From NCBI GenBank assembly GCA_964484265.1, contig CAZAFH010000026.1:1-64000 (forward strand): 64,000 nt of DNA, written 5' to 3'. This document shows, piece after piece, positions 61,807 through 64,000 of this stretch; the first letter of the stretch is position 1; each line of letters begins with the position of its first letter. The stretch comes from SIAQ01 sp964484265. GTDB lineage: Bacteria > Planctomycetota > Planctomycetia > Gemmatales > Gemmataceae. Both the position numbers and the translations under genes were made by a program. The notes below the pieces were generated by a model. It searched no databases. It was not told the DNA's origin and saw only the letters and a list, made by a program, of their open reading frames with translations.

Positions 61807-63102
61807 ATGCGAATTGCCATTTCCGTGCTGCTCCTGGCGAGCGCGGGTTGCATCCAAATGCAAACCACGACGAAGGCCGAGACGAAGGTAAAGTGCGGCG
61901 GCGATTGCCTCGATTTGAAGGGACTTAACTCGGCAGACGCGAACGCCGCGCTGCTGCGTCATGCCGGGGAGTTGCTTGTTTCGAACCGACACGCATCGCT
62001 CGACACGCTGGTCACGGACCACGGCGAGGCACTCCTGCGGTATCTTCGCAATCGTGATCCAAAGCATGCGCCGACCGAAATCGAAATAGAGATCGCCAGG
62101 GCGCTGGATGTGTTGCTTCAGCATCCTGAAAAGCACGGGCTCGTAAACTGGCTGCAAGGAGCGTCGAATATCGCTCAGGCCGAGCAAATCCTGCAGCGAG
62201 CGGACAGTTTGACGCGGGCGAACAAGTGGCGCGACGCCGCGAACCTCTTGCTCGCCAAGCGCGGCGCCCTCACGAGTTATCCATACCAGATCGTCCTGGC
62301 CGACCTGATACTGGCTGAAGCCCAGCGCCGCCTCGGACAGAAAAAAGAGTCGGGAAATGCCTGGCAAAATGCCGCAGTCGGGGCGACACATTTGGCGACG
62401 AAAATGCCGATACCGACCATTCTCGATCGCTTGTGCTCCGAGCGCCCTGTGACGGCTGCCTGGCCGGCGCAGGCGGGCAAGACGCTTGCGACACTCGTTC
62501 CTCCTGTTCTCCACTCCACGCTCAGCCAGGCGGAATTTCCTGTTGAATCCGCGGTATGGTTCGTGATCGGCAATGGCCGCTTGCAGCGATCCGAGGTTGC
62601 CGACGCCTTGACCGCGTTTCGGCGCGCGGAATGCCCCCAAGGCTTCGCGGAATGGAATGACTTTCTGAAGTTGCACCAAGCAAAGGCGTTGCTTGCCTTG
62701 GAGCAGACGCCCGCAGCGATCAGTCTTTTGACGGGCTTTCTCAACCAGCCAGGTTCGCCGTGGCGCTCCTCCGGACTGGCTCTACTGGGCGCCGGGAAAC
62801 TTCAGGACGGCAATACATTGCAAGCGCTCGCCTTCCTGCGCGAATCCATTCCGTCTTCGCAAGCTGACTTCCTCTGGCGTGCCGATGCTGAAGCCAACCT
62901 CGGTATCGCATTCCTGATGACAGGAAATGAGGCCAAGGGGATCGAGGCGTTGCATCAGGCTCAGGAGCGATTCGGGCAAACGGGTAGAATCGGTGGCCTG
63001 CTCCTCTGCCTGGAAAATGAAGCCAACTATTGGCAGAAAAACGGCCGAGCAGACGAGCATCGGCGCGTGAATGAACGTATCCGCCAAATCGAAAGGCAAT
63101 AA
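61807..63102 (+). CDS. TPR lipoprotein
   Basis: 431 residues. Lipobox LLLASAGC with Cys18, so it is probably lipidated. Cys-rich start of the mature part (VKCGGDCLDL), then helical repeats through to the end (DALTAFRRAECPQGFAEWND, ADAEANLGIAFLMTGNEAKG) consistent with TPRs. It follows the secretin by 13 bp. A TPR lipoprotein at this position may act as a pilotin/PilF-like assembly factor, which is inference. Confidence 0.8.
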   Translation: MRIAISVLLLASAGCIQMQTTTKAETKVKCGGDCLDLKGLNSADANAALLRHAGELLVSNRHASLDTLVTDHGEALLRYLRNRDPKHAPTEIEIEIARALDVLLQHPEKHGLVNWLQGASNIAQAEQILQRADSLTRANKWRDAANLLLAKRGALTSYPYQIVLADLILAEAQRRLGQKKESGNAWQNAAVGATHLATKMPIPTILDRLCSERPVTAAWPAQAGKTLATLVPPVLHSTLSQAEFPVESAVWFVIGNGRLQRSEVADALTAFRRAECPQGFAEWNDFLKLHQAKALLALEQTPAAISLLTGFLNQPGSPWRSSGLALLGAGKLQDGNTLQALAFLRESIPSSQADFLWRADAEANLGIAFLMTGNEAKGIEALHQAQERFGQTGRIGGLLLCLENEANYWQKNGRADEHRRVNERIRQIERQ

Positions 63103-63245
63103 AGTTCTCCAGTACGCGACGCCACCCCATCGAACGGGGCTGCATTTTTCCGTGCACTCGACGCATCGATTTATTGAACAAATCACGCAGCACAACCGAT
63201 ACAGGTGATAATTCCCCAATCCTTTTGAAAAACGGACACGATGCA
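63103..63245. other. Intergenic region with weak hairpin
   Basis: 143 bp containing CCCC-ATCGAAC-GGGG (63125-63139) followed five bases later by five T residues; too weak to call a terminator with confidence. Confidence 0.3.
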
Positions 63246-63818
63246 ATGAACCGAATTGCACTACGATTTGTTCCCTTTGGTCTTGTTCTTGCAGTTGTAG
63301 CGGTAATACCAACCGCCGGAAGGGCACAGCCAGTCGGCCCATATCCCAAGAAACCTGCGGCGGTTGAAAAGGGCGCCAAGGGAGATTTCCAAGTTTCCAT
63401 CGTCACGCTTGGTACTCCCAAGGACGTGGTTGATTCCTACCTAGGAACACCACGTTCCGGATGGACCATCAATAGCCTGTGCCGTTCGATGTACACCTAC
63501 CGCGACGGTACGAAAATCATCTTCGTAGACGGTCGAGCGATTTCCGCATGCCCAAATGGCTTGGCCCAAGGCGGCCCAGACCAGGGTTTCATCGTCGAAC
63601 GCGAAGGCCGAAAGGTTTTCTTCGAGCCGATCGTTCTGAAAGGCGTCCCGCTCGATGGACCGCACGGAGAATTGAAACACCAGGTTGAAGCCAGCTTCCC
63701 GTTTTCACAACCTGGTTACATTCCACCGCCGGCCGATCCGCTGCCCTGGATCGGGCAGTCACACTTCAATTTCTGGCGTACCCGATCGAATTGCCGGCCG
63801 ATCGACGTGGAACGGTAG
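63246..63818 (+). CDS. Secreted hypothetical protein
   Basis: 190 residues from ATG 63246. Signal peptide MNRIALRFVPFGLVLAVVAV up to GRA/QPVG. The mature part includes TLGTPKDVVDSYLGTPRSGW and YTYRDGTKIIFVDGRAISAC, which recalls the SmpA/OmlA or BamE-like pattern of a short domain with G-x-P then a YxDG strand. This is a loose resemblance. The gene is separated from the secretion locus by 143 bp. Confidence 0.65.
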   Translation: MNRIALRFVPFGLVLAVVAVIPTAGRAQPVGPYPKKPAAVEKGAKGDFQVSIVTLGTPKDVVDSYLGTPRSGWTINSLCRSMYTYRDGTKIIFVDGRAISACPNGLAQGGPDQGFIVEREGRKVFFEPIVLKGVPLDGPHGELKHQVEASFPFSQPGYIPPPADPLPWIGQSHFNFWRTRSNCRPIDVER

Positions 63819-63919
63819 CAGGCTCGACGTCCCTGCAAGTTTCGCCAAAGCAGGTCTCAAACCTGGCGGCAGAGGAACGGAGAGCAGAGCGAATGGCATC
63901 GTTTTGCGTTGGGTGAGCG

Positions 63920-64000
63920 TTAGACGTAGGCCATCGGGAACATGCCGCCGCGCAGAAGGCCGGCGATCTTGGCGGCATCGATGCGATCGTTCTTCGCCTT
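63920..64000 (-). pseudogene. Truncated IS110-family transposase fragment (runs off window)
   Basis: On the minus strand, starting from the window edge, the frame reads KAKNDRIDAAKIAGLLRGG then MFPMAYV and a stop. K-x-KNDRIDAxKIAxLLRGG is a hallmark of the N-terminal DEDD RuvC-like domain of IS110 transposases, which normally continue with YP(R/K)EMR. The stop right after AYV means that the C-terminal part is lost or interrupted. The remainder lies beyond 64000. Confidence 0.8.

Overview
The window looks like chromosomal DNA of a planctomycete, probably close to Gemmataceae. This is inferred from gene content, not from a marker gene. The evidence is four DUF1559 proteins (prepilin-like N-terminus, H-X9-DG-type C-terminus), a family of GLTLxELVVVL pseudopilins, a giant STAND-WD40 protein, a Fe(2+)-trafficking/TPR fusion, a Uma2 protein, and many short palindromic repeats between moderately GC-rich genes.

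Layout. 1-13 kb holds scattered metabolic and signalling genes: an alpha/beta hydrolase, an FHA-GAF-HD-GYP regulator, a GT87-like membrane protein, two DUF1559 genes each followed by a clear intrinsic terminator, a COG2509 FAD protein, and an enolase-superfamily enzyme divergent from a class III aminotransferase. 12-18 kb is a minus-strand unit headed by a 1592-residue protein with a degenerate CHAT-like region, a STAND NTPase, a membrane segment and 14 WD40 blades. 18-36 kb holds a toroid-DUF362 fusion, MlaE, the YggX-like/TPR fusion, PSP1, more DUF1559 genes, hydrolases, a sialidase, three tandem small secreted paralogues, Uma2, a DnaJ-like protein, rnpA, a probable outer-membrane barrel and a Gfo/Idh/MocA oxidoreductase.

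37-39 kb is a compact 1.8-kb island at the 3' end of a tRNA-Asp gene. It is bounded by 21-bp direct repeats and carries an anti-phage dCTP-deaminase-type gene plus a translationally overlapping small ORF, with no integrase. 39-44 kb holds an MFS exporter, FabF and an acyltransferase-AMP ligase fusion.

45-63 kb is a type II secretion/type IV pilus-like locus read in one direction: six pseudopilin genes interleaved with a Cys-rich secreted protein and a DUF4198 protein, then a PilM/PilN-type fusion (GspL-like), PilO/GspM, a PilT-type ATPase, a PilZ-GspE ATPase, GspF, a GspC/PilP-like protein, a secretin with a glycine-rich insertion, a TPR lipoprotein and a secreted protein. Four 60-nt elements with the same fold lie downstream of genes in the pseudopilin part. 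Each has a 14-bp outer stem, an invariant unpaired CTCCTC, a 10-bp inner stem and a tetraloop. A fifth, shorter relative follows the first pseudopilin. The stems vary in sequence but keep pairing, so the fold appears to be under selection. I consider this array and the tRNA island the most interesting parts of the window. The window ends in a truncated IS110-type transposase.
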